This document shows, piece after piece, positions 1 through 8,907 of a stretch of 64,000 bases of DNA. Position numbers and translations under genes: made by a program. Numbering within the stretch: the first letter of the stretch is position 1; every line of letters begins with the position of its first letter. Location of the stretch: NCBI RefSeq assembly GCF_900101545.1, contig NZ_FMZU01000027.1, positions 25,560-89,559 on the forward strand. Reading direction: 5' to 3'. Source of the stretch: Variovorax sp. CF079. GTDB taxonomy: Bacteria > Pseudomonadota > Gammaproteobacteria > Burkholderiales > Burkholderiaceae_C. Under the pieces are notes generated by a model. The model was not told the DNA's origin. It did no database searches and saw nothing but the letters and a program-made list of their open reading frames with translations.

Positions 1-1
1 G

Positions 2-481
2 TCCCCGGTGCAGCGCGTGCGCATGGTTCGCGGCCCCTCGCGGCCGGTCTCGCCGGTGGTGGGCCAGGGCCTGGGCTGGCGGGTGGTCGACCACCTGGCT
101 CTCAACTACCTGTCGCTCGCCGACAGTTCGCGCGAAGAAGGCGCGGCCGCGCTGCGCGAGATGCTGATGCTCTATGCCACGCATGCCGACGAGGTGCGTC
201 AGAGCCAGGTGCGTGGGCTGCTGTCGGTGCGCGCCAGGCCGGTGGCGCGCCGGCTGCCGCTGGCCGGGCCGATCGCCTTCGGCCGCGGGCTCGAGGTCAC
301 GCTCGAGGTCGACCGCAATGCCTTCCACGGCCACAGTGCCTTCCTGTTCGGGGCCGTCATGGCGCGCTACCTGGCGCGCCACGTGGAGGTCAACCACTTC
401 ATCGAGACCGTGCTCACGGCCTCGGGCAAGGGCGAGATCATGCGATGGAGGCCGCTGTGCGGGGCACGCCCGATCCTGTAG
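2..481 (+). CDS. tssF: Type VI secretion baseplate subunit TssF, C-terminal part (cut by window edge)
   Basis: This is the 3' end of tssF; the reading frame is open from base 2, so the true start lies to the left of the window. TssF (VasA/ImpG family) is a wedge component of the T6SS baseplate and works with TssG, TssE and TssK in the cytoplasm. The visible ~159 residues carry the usual TssF ending: a LNYLSL segment, a GLEVTLEVD strand and the FGAVMARYLARHVEVNHF block with the final threonine/serine-rich strand. It overlaps the start of tssG by 37 bases, which indicates translational coupling. The family call rests on these C-terminal blocks and on the gene order tssF-tssG-clpV. Confidence 0.9.
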   Translation, partial: SPVQRVRMVRGPSRPVSPVVGQGLGWRVVDHLALNYLSLADSSREEGAAALREMLMLYATHADEVRQSQVRGLLSVRARPVARRLPLAGPIAFGRGLEVTLEVDRNAFHGHSAFLFGAVMARYLARHVEVNHFIETVLTASGKGEIMRWRPLCGARPIL

Positions 482-1536
482 CCGTGCCGGCGGCGCGGCC
501 CGAGAGCGTGGCCGAGCGCCTGCAGGCCTGCGCGGACCAGCCCTGGGCCTACGACTACTTCGCCCTCATGCGGCGGCTGGAGGCGCTCGCGGCGCCGTCG
601 CCGCGCTGGGGCCGCGCGTTGCTGCCCGGCGCCGAGCCGGTGCGCGTGGGGCAGGAGCCATCGCTGTCCTTCGCGCCCGCGAGCTTCAGCCGCTTCGAGC
701 CGGCCGGCGCGCATTCGCCGCCGCGGCTGCGCCAGCATTTCTTCGGCTACCTCGGGCCCAACGGCCCGCTGCCGGTGCACCTGAGCGATTTCATCCGCGA
801 GCGCACGATCAACCATGGCGATCCGACCTGGCTCGCTTTTCTCGACAGCTTCGCGCACCGCTTCAGCCTGTTCTTCTACCGCGCCTGGGCCCAGGCCAGG
901 CCGGCGGTGGGGCTGGACCGGCCGAAGGAGGACGCCTTCCGCCGCCAGGTGGGCGCGCTGGTCGGCATCGGCACCGCCGCGCGGCAGGAGCGCGACGAGA
1001 TCCACGACGACGCGCGGCTGCACTTCTCGGGCTGGCTCGCACGTCGCGTGCACAACTCCGAGGGCGTGGAGGCGGTGCTGCAGAGCTACTTCGGCGTGCC
1101 GGTGCGGCTCGAGCCCTGGGTCGGGCACTGGATGACGCTGCCCGTGGAGGAACTCACGCGCCTGGGCCGCGGCGAAGCTTCGCGCTCGCTGGGCATGGGC
1201 GCGATGCTCGGCCGGCGCGCCTGGGATCGCCAGCACCGCGTGCGGCTGCACCTCGGTCCGCTCAGCTTCGAGCGCTACCGCATGTTCCTCCCGATCGGCT
1301 CGGCACGGCCCGCGCTGCAGCGCTGGATGCAGCAGCTCTTGGGCGACGAGCTGTACTGGGATGCAGAGCTGATTCTCGAAAAACATGAAGTGCCGCCCAC
1401 GCGCCTGGGCCGGCAGCGGGGCAACGCGCCCCGGCTGGGCTGGTCCTCGTGGCTCGGCGAGTGCAAGCGCAAGCGCGATGCGCCCGATGTCCGCATCGAT
1501 GGCGATGCCGCTCTTTCGCGCGCAGCACTTCAATAA
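445..1536 (+). CDS. tssG: Type VI secretion baseplate subunit TssG
   Basis: A 363-residue protein of the TssG (ImpH/VasB) family, which joins TssF in the T6SS baseplate wedge. The family layout is visible: an N-terminal YDYFALMRRLEA block, the FFGYLGPNGPLPVHLSDF segment near residues 100-120, the FLDSFAHRFSLFFYRAW helix, and the FGVPVRLEPWVG and LGPLSFERYRMFLP strands in the C-terminal half. Length is normal for the family. It starts inside tssF with ATG at 445; this long overlap is common for this pair. The stop is followed by a 43-base gap to clpV that includes a run of seven A residues. Confidence 0.93.
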   Translation: MEAAVRGTPDPVAVPAARPESVAERLQACADQPWAYDYFALMRRLEALAAPSPRWGRALLPGAEPVRVGQEPSLSFAPASFSRFEPAGAHSPPRLRQHFFGYLGPNGPLPVHLSDFIRERTINHGDPTWLAFLDSFAHRFSLFFYRAWAQARPAVGLDRPKEDAFRRQVGALVGIGTAARQERDEIHDDARLHFSGWLARRVHNSEGVEAVLQSYFGVPVRLEPWVGHWMTLPVEELTRLGRGEASRSLGMGAMLGRRAWDRQHRVRLHLGPLSFERYRMFLPIGSARPALQRWMQQLLGDELYWDAELILEKHEVPPTRLGRQRGNAPRLGWSSWLGECKRKRDAPDVRIDGDAALSRAALQ

Positions 1537-1579
1537 AAAAACCCAGGGCCGTTCGTCTTGACTACATACGGAGAAGCTC

Positions 1580-4252
1580 ATGAGTGAAATCAGCCGCACT
1601 GCCTTGTTCGGCAAGCTCAATTCGCTGGCCTACAAGGCGATCGAGGGCGCCACGGTGTTCTGCAAGATGCGCGGAAACCCGTATGTGGAGCTGGAGCACT
1701 GGTTCGCCCAGCTGCTGCAGTCGCAGGACTCCGACCTGCACCGCGTGATCCAGCACTACCAGCTGGACATCTCCGTTATCGCCAAGGACATGACGGCCGC
1801 GCTCGACCGCCTGCCGCGCGGCGCCACCGCGATCAGCGATTTCTCGCCGCACATCGAGAACGCGATCGAGCGCGCCTGGACCTACGCCACCCTGCAGTTC
1901 GGCGAGGCGCAGGTGCGCACCGGCTACCTGCTGGTCGGCATGCTGAAAACGCCGAGCCTGCGCAATCCCTTGCTCGGCCTCTCGAAGCAGTTCGACAAGG
2001 TCAAGGTCGAAGACCTGGCCGACAACTTCGCCAAGATCTGCGATGCCTCGCCCGAATCGAAGATGCGCGCGCAGGACGGCACCGGCATGGGCAGCGGCGC
2101 CCCCGGCGAAGAAAGCGGTGCGATGGCGCCGGCCGCCATGGGCAAGGGCGATGCGCTGAAGAAGTTTGCTGTCGACCTCACGGAGAAGGCGAAGAAGGGA
2201 GAGATGGATCCGGTGACCGGGCGGGACGAGGAAATCCGCCAGATCGTCGACATCCTGATGCGGCGCCGCCAGAACAACCCGCTGCTCACGGGTGAGGCGG
2301 GCGTCGGCAAGACGGCGGTGGTGGAAGGCTTCGCCCAGCGCCTGGCGCGCGGCGACGTGCCGCCGCAGCTCAAGGACGTGAAGCTGCTCACGCTCGACAT
2401 CGGCCTCCTGCAGGCCGGCGCCAGCATGAAGGGCGAGTTCGAGCAACGCCTGCGGCAGGTGATCGACGAGGTGCAGGCTTCGCCCACGCCGATCATCCTG
2501 TTCATCGACGAGATCCACACGTTGGTGGGTGCGGGCGGCGCGGCTGGCACCGGCGATGCGGCCAACCTGCTCAAGCCCGCGCTCGCGCGCGGTAACCTGC
2601 GCACCATCGGCGCCACCACCTGGGCCGAGTACAAGAAGTACATCGAGAAGGACCCGGCGCTGACGCGGCGCTTCCAGGTCGTGCAGGTGCCGGAGCCCGA
2701 CGAGACCAAGGCCATCCTGATGCTGCGCGGCGTGGCCAGCGTGCTCGAGAAGCACCACCGCGTGCAACTGCTCGACGAGGCGATCGAGGCGGCGGTGAAG
2801 CTGTCGCACCGCTACATTCCCGCGCGCCAGCTGCCCGACAAGGCCGTGAGCCTGCTCGACACCGCCTGCGCGCGCGTCGCGGTGTCGCAGCATGCGATGC
2901 CGCCCGAGGTGGAAGACTGCCAGCGCCGCATCGAGGCGCTCACGGTCGAGAGCGAGATCATCGGCCGCGAAGAGGCGATCGGCATCGACGTGAGCAAGCG
3001 CGCGCCGCAGGTGCAGGCGCTGCTTGCCGAATCCAATGCCGAGCTCGAAAAGCTCAATGCGCGCTGGAAGGAGGAGAAGGGGCTGGTCGACCGGCTGCTC
3101 GAACTGCGCGGCAAGCTGCGGGCGGGGAACAAGCCGGTGGATGCGTCGACGCCAGGGGACGGAGACCGCGCCGCGCTGCTCGCGGAGTTGCACGAGCTGC
3201 AAACCCAGATCAGCAGCGTGCAAGGCGAGTCCCCTCTGATCCTGCCCTCGGTCGATTCGCAGGCCGTGTCCTCGGTGGTCGCCGACTGGACCGGCATCCC
3301 GGTCGGGCGCATGCAGCGCAACGAGATCGAGACCGTGCTCAACTTGCCCAAGCTGCTGGGGCAGCGCGTGATCGGCCAGGACCACGCGATGGAGATGATC
3401 GCCAAGCGCATCCAGACCTCGCGCGCCGGGCTGGACAACCCGAGCAAGCCGATCGGCGTCTTCATGCTGGCGGGCACCTCCGGCGTCGGCAAGACCGAGA
3501 CCGCGATCGCGCTGGCCGAGGCGCTGTACGGCGGCGAGCAGAACATGATCGTCATCAACATGAGCGAGTACCAGGAGGCGCACACCGTGAGCTCGCTCAA
3601 GGGTGCGCCGCCCGGCTACGTGGGCTACGGTGAGGGCGGCGTGCTGACCGAGGCCGTGCGCCGCAGGCCCTACAGCGTGGTGCTGCTCGACGAGGTGGAG
3701 AAGGCCCACTCCGACGTGCACGAACTGTTCTTCCAGGTTTTCGACAAGGGTTTCATGGAAGACGGCGAGGGCCGCAGCATCGACTTCAAGAACACGCTGA
3801 TCTTGCTCACCACCAACGCCGGCACCGACATGATCGCGAGCATGTGCAAGGACCCGGAGCTGATGCCCGAGCCCGAGGGCATGGCCAAGGCGCTGCGCGA
3901 GCCGCTCTTGAAGATCTTCCCGCCCGCGCTGCTGGGCCGGCTGGTGACCATCCCGTACTACCCGCTCTCCGACGAGATGCTCGGCAAGATCGTCGAGCTG
4001 CAGTTGAAGCGCATCAAGAAGCGGGTCGAGGCGCGCTACCAGATCCCCTTCGACTATTCGGACGAGGTGGTCAAGCTGGTGGTGAGCCGCTGCACCGAGA
4101 GCGAATCGGGCGGCCGGATGATCGATGCCATCCTCACCAACACCATGCTGCCCGACATCAGCCGCGAGTTCCTGAACCGGATGATGGAAGGCAAGCCGAT
4201 CGAGCGGGTGCAAGTCACGGTCGACAACGGCGCATTCGATTATCGGTTCTGA
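1580..4252 (+). CDS. clpV: Type VI secretion AAA+ ATPase ClpV (TssH)
   Basis: An 890-residue Hsp100-type unfoldase that disassembles the contracted TssB-TssC sheath so that its subunits can be reused. Two AAA+ modules are seen. The first has Walker A GEAGVGKT (residues 238-245) and Walker B ILFIDE (around 306-311). The second has Walker A GTSGVGKT (632-639) and Walker B VVLLDE (700-705). A ClpN-like N-terminal domain (1-160) and a middle coiled segment (around 430-530) complete the ClpV architecture. ATG 1580 is preceded by GGAGAAGCTC as ribosome-binding site. The distinction from ClpB rests on its setting right after tssF-tssG and on the length. Confidence 0.95.
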   Translation: MSEISRTALFGKLNSLAYKAIEGATVFCKMRGNPYVELEHWFAQLLQSQDSDLHRVIQHYQLDISVIAKDMTAALDRLPRGATAISDFSPHIENAIERAWTYATLQFGEAQVRTGYLLVGMLKTPSLRNPLLGLSKQFDKVKVEDLADNFAKICDASPESKMRAQDGTGMGSGAPGEESGAMAPAAMGKGDALKKFAVDLTEKAKKGEMDPVTGRDEEIRQIVDILMRRRQNNPLLTGEAGVGKTAVVEGFAQRLARGDVPPQLKDVKLLTLDIGLLQAGASMKGEFEQRLRQVIDEVQASPTPIILFIDEIHTLVGAGGAAGTGDAANLLKPALARGNLRTIGATTWAEYKKYIEKDPALTRRFQVVQVPEPDETKAILMLRGVASVLEKHHRVQLLDEAIEAAVKLSHRYIPARQLPDKAVSLLDTACARVAVSQHAMPPEVEDCQRRIEALTVESEIIGREEAIGIDVSKRAPQVQALLAESNAELEKLNARWKEEKGLVDRLLELRGKLRAGNKPVDASTPGDGDRAALLAELHELQTQISSVQGESPLILPSVDSQAVSSVVADWTGIPVGRMQRNEIETVLNLPKLLGQRVIGQDHAMEMIAKRIQTSRAGLDNPSKPIGVFMLAGTSGVGKTETAIALAEALYGGEQNMIVINMSEYQEAHTVSSLKGAPPGYVGYGEGGVLTEAVRRRPYSVVLLDEVEKAHSDVHELFFQVFDKGFMEDGEGRSIDFKNTLILLTTNAGTDMIASMCKDPELMPEPEGMAKALREPLLKIFPPALLGRLVTIPYYPLSDEMLGKIVELQLKRIKKRVEARYQIPFDYSDEVVKLVVSRCTESESGGRMIDAILTNTMLPDISREFLNRMMEGKPIERVQVTVDNGAFDYRF

Positions 4253-4278
4253 AGACCGAACCAATGAGGTGAACAGCC

Positions 4279-5100
4279 ATGCCGCACTACACCAACAAAG
4301 TGAAAGTTCTGAGTCCGCTGCTTGCCATTGCGTACTCCGACAACAAGGGGGCTCGACTCAACTATCCGACAAAGGCCCAGACGGATCTTCTCCTCAACGG
4401 CGCGGCAGCCGCGAGAAGGATCATGAGGGCCGCCGTCGCCGAGTTGGACCGCGTCGTGTATCTGAGACGGCCGGAGGGCGAACCGTTCACGAGCATCATG
4501 AACTACCACTTCGGCCTGGCCGCCAATCGCCTGAATCCGATGCTCAAGAGCAACGCCGTGGACAAGTCGTTGGGGCTGAAGGCGATCGGGCAGAAGGATC
4601 GCCGCTGGATACTCAACAAGATCCGGATGGGCATGCTGAGCATTTCGTTCCATCTCAACACTGGTGTCTACCTGATCGATGTCGACATCGGTACGAGAAA
4701 CATCATCGGAGGCGTTGCGGATACGCCGGGCGCCGGCGAAGAGGGTTACGTTGTCGGCGGTGCGAACAATCCCGCCACCGGCAAGTTCACTCCTCACTGC
4801 GGGCTGCTGTCCGGCTTCAAGAACGGCGAAATTCATGTGGCGTTCGCCTTCATGCAACAACACGGCTATACGGCGGAGGCGGTTGCTCGCGTCATCATTC
4901 ACGAGGCATCGCATAAATACTGGGGAGTTGCAGACTACTACTACGCGCATCAGACAGCGGGTTACCGGCAGCTCAACTGCGTGGAGGCGGTCGACAACGC
5001 CGACAGTTTTGCCTGGGCCGCTGTCTCGCTGGATCAAGGGGCGCTCGTCCACGGCACGGATTCCAACGACCTGCACCATCAGGCAGCCCTTGTGCCTTGA
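4279..5100 (+). CDS. Putative zinc metallopeptidase resembling M35 aspzincins; candidate T6SS effector
   Basis: A 273-residue protein without signal peptide or membrane segment. It has HEASH at residues 208-212, then GVADYYY with Asp219, and VDNADSFAWA at 239-247. In the M35/lysine-specific metallo-endopeptidase (aspzincin) family, HExxH gives two zinc ligands and the catalytic Glu, the Asp of a GTxxDxxYG-like segment is the third ligand, and a NADSY-like motif follows; order and spacing here match. It sits between clpV and the vgrG module with its own Shine-Dalgarno (GAGGTG). Its codon use is less GC-biased than its neighbours (two 60-base lines counted at 58% and 62%, against 70% in a line of the next gene). 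Being a secreted T6SS protease is an inference; no immunity gene is recognisable. It could also be a housekeeping assembly protein. Confidence 0.6.
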   Translation: MPHYTNKVKVLSPLLAIAYSDNKGARLNYPTKAQTDLLLNGAAAARRIMRAAVAELDRVVYLRRPEGEPFTSIMNYHFGLAANRLNPMLKSNAVDKSLGLKAIGQKDRRWILNKIRMGMLSISFHLNTGVYLIDVDIGTRNIIGGVADTPGAGEEGYVVGGANNPATGKFTPHCGLLSGFKNGEIHVAFAFMQQHGYTAEAVARVIIHEASHKYWGVADYYYAHQTAGYRQLNCVEAVDNADSFAWAAVSLDQGALVHGTDSNDLHHQAALVP

Positions 5101-5128
5101 GCGTCCGCGCTTCACTACCGTGAGCCGC

Positions 5129-6496
5129 ATGAAGATCCCCCCAGGCTACAAGCCCGCCACCCATCTGCGCCTCGACGAGGCCTTGGCGCTGGCGATGGCC
5201 ATGCACCGCGCCAATCGCCTCGACGATGCTGAAGAGCTCTACGCACGCATCCTGGAGGTGGCTCCGGACAACGCCGATGCACTGCACTTCAGGGGCGTGC
5301 TGCGGCACCAGCGCGGTGGCAGCGAGGAGGCGCTCGGATTGATCCGCCGCTCGATCGCGCTGAATGCCGCGGTGCCCGACTGGCACAACAACCTGGGCAA
5401 CGTGCTGCTCGAAACCGGCCAGGTCGATGCCGCCGCGGATGCCTATGAAGAGGCCGCGCGCCTGGCGCCTGCGCGCACCGACATCCACAACAACCTCGGC
5501 GTGCTGCGGCGCGAGCAGGGGCGGCCCGAAGAATCGGAGAGCGCTTACCGGCGCGCCATCGAACTGGATCCGAAGAACGTCGAGACCCACACCAATCTCG
5601 GCCGCCTGCTCAATAGCCTGGGACGCGAAGAGGAATCGATGCGCTGCTTCTGCGAAGCATTGCTGCTGAAGCCCGGCCATGCGCCGGCGCGCGAGGCGCT
5701 CGGCCTGGCCTACTACACGCTCGGGCGCTTCGAGGAGGCGGCGCAGGTGTACCGCGACTGGCTGAAGGACGAGCCCGGTAACCCGGCGGCGCGCCATCAT
5801 CTCGCGGCCTGCTCGGGCGAAGGCGTGCCGGCGCGCGCCGCCGACGACTATGTGGAGAAGGTGTTCGACGGCTTCGCCGACAGCTTCGATGCCAAGCTGG
5901 CGCACCTGCACTACCGCGCGCCGGAGCTGATTGCGCAGACCGTGGCCGGGCTGCTGGGCGCACCCCGGCGCGAGCTCGCCGTGCTCGACGCCGGCTGCGG
6001 CACCGGCTTGTGCGGCCCGCTGCTCGCACCCTACGCGCGGCGCCTGGAAGGCGTCGATCTGTCCGAGCGGATGCTGGCGCGGGCCCGGGTGCGCCAGGTC
6101 TATGACGCGCTGGCCAAGGCCGAACTCACGGCCTTCATCGAAGGCGCGGCGCCGGCCTCCTACGACCTCGTCATCTCGGCGGACACCCTGTGCTATTTCG
6201 GCGATCTGCGTGGGGTGGCCCAGGCCACGGCCAGGGCGCTGCGGCCGGGCGGCTGGCTGGTGTTCACCGTCGAAGCACTCGATGCGCCGGAGGATGTGAA
6301 GGAGGCGGGCTTCCATTTGCACCACCACGGCCGCTACAGCCATCGCGACAGCTACCTGCGCGAGGTGCTCGCGGAAGCGGGGCTGGCCGTCGGTGCAGTG
6401 ACGGCCGCGCACCTGCGCATCGAAGGCGGCAAGCCGGTCGACGGCTGGATCGTGTCGGCGCAGGCCTGCGAAGCGGCGGCCTCCCATTTGTCCTAG
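5129..6496 (+). CDS. TPR-repeat protein fused to a SAM-dependent methyltransferase
   Basis: About 455 residues in two parts. Residues 15-225 are tandem tetratricopeptide repeats, with repeated WHNNLGNVLLETG, IHNNLGVLRREQG and THTNLGRLLNSLG style helices. Residues 235-450 form a class I methyltransferase with motif I VLDAGCGTGLCGPLL (285-299) and a following EGVDLSERML segment. TPR-methyltransferases occur in several T6SS clusters but their substrate is not established, so the role here is open. ATG 5129 is chosen; an in-frame GTG at 5120 is possible. It follows the metallopeptidase gene by 28 bases and precedes vgrG by 20, so it is probably in the same transcript. Confidence 0.8.
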   Translation: MKIPPGYKPATHLRLDEALALAMAMHRANRLDDAEELYARILEVAPDNADALHFRGVLRHQRGGSEEALGLIRRSIALNAAVPDWHNNLGNVLLETGQVDAAADAYEEAARLAPARTDIHNNLGVLRREQGRPEESESAYRRAIELDPKNVETHTNLGRLLNSLGREEESMRCFCEALLLKPGHAPAREALGLAYYTLGRFEEAAQVYRDWLKDEPGNPAARHHLAACSGEGVPARAADDYVEKVFDGFADSFDAKLAHLHYRAPELIAQTVAGLLGAPRRELAVLDAGCGTGLCGPLLAPYARRLEGVDLSERMLARARVRQVYDALAKAELTAFIEGAAPASYDLVISADTLCYFGDLRGVAQATARALRPGGWLVFTVEALDAPEDVKEAGFHLHHHGRYSHRDSYLREVLAEAGLAVGAVTAAHLRIEGGKPVDGWIVSAQACEAAASHLS

Positions 6497-6516
6497 AAAA
6501 CACAGAAAGAAAACGC

Positions 6517-8889
6517 ATGGCCGATACGCAATTCATCATCAAGAGCGATTCGCCCGTCAACGACGACCTGATGTTCTGGAGCGTGGTGGGCCAGGAAAGC
6601 CTGTCGCGTCCGGCGGCCTACGAGCTGACCGTGCTGTCGGCGAACGAGAAGATCGACGCCAAGGACATTCTCGGCCGCGCCTTCGACGTGGTGTTCGAGT
6701 TCCTCGATGCCGACGGCGCCAAGCACGAGCGCCATTGTCAGGGGCATGCGGTGCGCTTCATGCGCAAGGGCAGCGTGGGGCGCTATTTCGAATACCGCTT
6801 CACGCTGCGCTCGTGGTTCTGGCTGCTCACCAAGCGCAGCAACTCGCGCATCCTGCAGGACAAGCCGGTGCTGGACCTGCTCGATGCCGTGTTCGAGGAC
6901 AGCCCGATCAAGCGCTTCAAGAAGATCAAGACCGACAAGGTCATCGGCACGCACGATGCGCGGCGCTACAGCGTGCAGCACCAGGAGAGCGACTACCAGT
7001 ACCTCTCGCGGCTGCTCGAGGACGAAGGCGTCTACTACTGGTTCGACGCGCACGACGCGCCGGGCACGATGCACCTCGCCGACGCGAGCGACGTGGCGCA
7101 CAAGAAGCTGCCGGTGACCGACACGCTGAACTACGTGGCCCCGGGCGCGAGCGAAGCGCGCTTCAACGAGATCAGCCTGTGGGTGGATTCGCGCCGCCTC
7201 GACACCGGCAATTTCGCCTCGCGCGACAGCGACTTCAAGGCCATCCGCAAGAAGCTCAGCGCCGACAAGGGGGATCCCGACGTGCACGAGCTGGCCGATT
7301 TCGAGGCCTTCGAGTTTCCCGGCGGCTACTTTCGCGAAGCCGATACCGAAGACGCCGCCAAGGTGCGCGCCGAAGAGCTGGTCGCGCGCCGTCGCCTGAA
7401 CTGGGCCATCACGCGCTGGCCCGACGTGGCCGCCGGCATGAACTTCAGCTTCAAGGGCCACCCGGCCGGCGGCGCCGACGGCGACTACCTGATCGCGAGC
7501 TGTGCCTTCGTCGTGACGCATCCGGGCTACGAGAGCATGAGCGAGAGCGAAAGCCAGGTCGACCGGCAGGGCCAGCTGCTGCTCGAGCTGCTGCGCGAGG
7601 ACCCGATCAATGCCAACTGGATCGAAGCGTTGCAGGACATCGTGCGCGGGACGCCGGAGCTGCACCAGCCGGTGCGCGGCAATGGCGTCTTCCTGCTCAC
7701 CGTGCTGCCGGCCGAAACCCTGTTCCGCCCACCGCGGCTGACGCCGCGCGTGACCATGCCCGGCCCGCAGAGCGCGATCGTGGTCGGCCCGAAGGGCGAG
7801 GAGATCCATGCCGACGACTTCGGCCGCGTGAAGGTGCATTTCCACTGGGACCGCTACGACGAGAGCGACGAGAAGTCCACTTGCTGGGTGCGCGTGTCGC
7901 AGCCCTGGGCCGGCAAGGGCTGGGGTGGCTATTTCATTCCGCGCATCGGGCAGGAGGTGATCGTCGATTTCCTGAACGGCGACCCGGACCGGCCGATCAT
8001 CGTCGGGCGCGTCTACAACGACGACCAGCCGAAGCCCTTCGATTCGCACACGCAAAGCGGCTTTCGCACGCGCTCCACGCCCAAGGGCAGCGCCTCGAAC
8101 TGCAACGAGCTGCGCTTCGAGGACAAGAAGGGCTCGGAGCAGGTCTTCCTGCACGCCGAGAAGAACCAGGACATCGAGGTCGAGAGCGACGAGACGCACT
8201 GGGTGGGCCACGACCGCAAGAAGACGGTGGACAACGACGAGACCAACCATATCAAGAACAACCGGACCGAGACGGTCGGTGTGGACGAGAAGATCGACAT
8301 CGGCGCCAACCGCACCGAGACCGTCGGCGCGAACGAAGACATCACCATCGCGTCGAACCGGACCGAATCGGTCGGCGCCAGCGAGACCGTCTCGATCGGC
8401 GCGGCGCGGGATCACACCATCGGCGCCGACGACACGAAGACGGTGGGCGCCAGCGAGAGCGTCACCATCGGCGCCTCGCGCACCGACACGGTCGGCGGGT
8501 CGATGACCCAGACGATCGGCGGCTCGCTCTCGCAGACCGTGGCCGGCGGCATCACCACGACCACGGCCGGCGCCTACACCATCACCGCGACCGGCGGTTT
8601 GACGGTCTGCGCGCCGGGCGGCGTGAAATACATCGACAGCTTCTTCAGCCGCCTGGGCGGCAACCTGCTCGAGAACTACAACAACATCGTCAAGCTGACG
8701 CCGATGAGCATCGAGGGGACGGGTTTCAAGGCCGAGGCCTGCGGCATCAAGATCGACGAGGGCGGCCTCTTCAACAAGAAGGCCGGGGTGGCGCTGCTGC
8801 ACCTGGGCAGCTTTCTCGAGAACGCCGGCCCGGTGCTGAAGAAGGCCGCCGTGGTGGTGGACAAGGCCGGCCTGCACCTGATCGGGTGA
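6517..8889 (+). CDS. vgrG: Type VI secretion spike protein VgrG
   Basis: A 790-residue VgrG, the trimeric spike at the tip of the Hcp tube. The N-terminal half is the gp27-like region, including a YQYLSRLLEDEGVYYWFD segment (around 160-180). A gp5-like OB-fold follows, with GRVKVHFHWDRYDE and WAGKGWGGYFIPRIGQEV (around 435-480), the most conserved VgrG blocks. From about residue 550 to 690 there are short repeats of the form ETVG/ITIG that build the triangular beta-helix needle, followed by a ~90-residue tail without a recognisable enzymatic domain. ATG 6517 is preceded by a purine-rich AGAAAGAAAA. It heads the cargo-adaptor genes DUF2169 to DUF4150. Confidence 0.96.
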   Translation: MADTQFIIKSDSPVNDDLMFWSVVGQESLSRPAAYELTVLSANEKIDAKDILGRAFDVVFEFLDADGAKHERHCQGHAVRFMRKGSVGRYFEYRFTLRSWFWLLTKRSNSRILQDKPVLDLLDAVFEDSPIKRFKKIKTDKVIGTHDARRYSVQHQESDYQYLSRLLEDEGVYYWFDAHDAPGTMHLADASDVAHKKLPVTDTLNYVAPGASEARFNEISLWVDSRRLDTGNFASRDSDFKAIRKKLSADKGDPDVHELADFEAFEFPGGYFREADTEDAAKVRAEELVARRRLNWAITRWPDVAAGMNFSFKGHPAGGADGDYLIASCAFVVTHPGYESMSESESQVDRQGQLLLELLREDPINANWIEALQDIVRGTPELHQPVRGNGVFLLTVLPAETLFRPPRLTPRVTMPGPQSAIVVGPKGEEIHADDFGRVKVHFHWDRYDESDEKSTCWVRVSQPWAGKGWGGYFIPRIGQEVIVDFLNGDPDRPIIVGRVYNDDQPKPFDSHTQSGFRTRSTPKGSASNCNELRFEDKKGSEQVFLHAEKNQDIEVESDETHWVGHDRKKTVDNDETNHIKNNRTETVGVDEKIDIGANRTETVGANEDITIASNRTESVGASETVSIGAARDHTIGADDTKTVGASESVTIGASRTDTVGGSMTQTIGGSLSQTVAGGITTTTAGAYTITATGGLTVCAPGGVKYIDSFFSRLGGNLLENYNNIVKLTPMSIEGTGFKAEACGIKIDEGGLFNKKAGVALLHLGSFLENAGPVLKKAAVVVDKAGLHLIG

Positions 8890-8907
8890 GCGGGCCGCCC
8901 GAGCGTC

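Noticed and set aside
8170..8600. Short repeated units that could suggest a CRISPR-like or satellite array
   Set aside because: The repeats are in frame within vgrG, encode ETVG/ITIG beta-helix turns, and vary at the base level.
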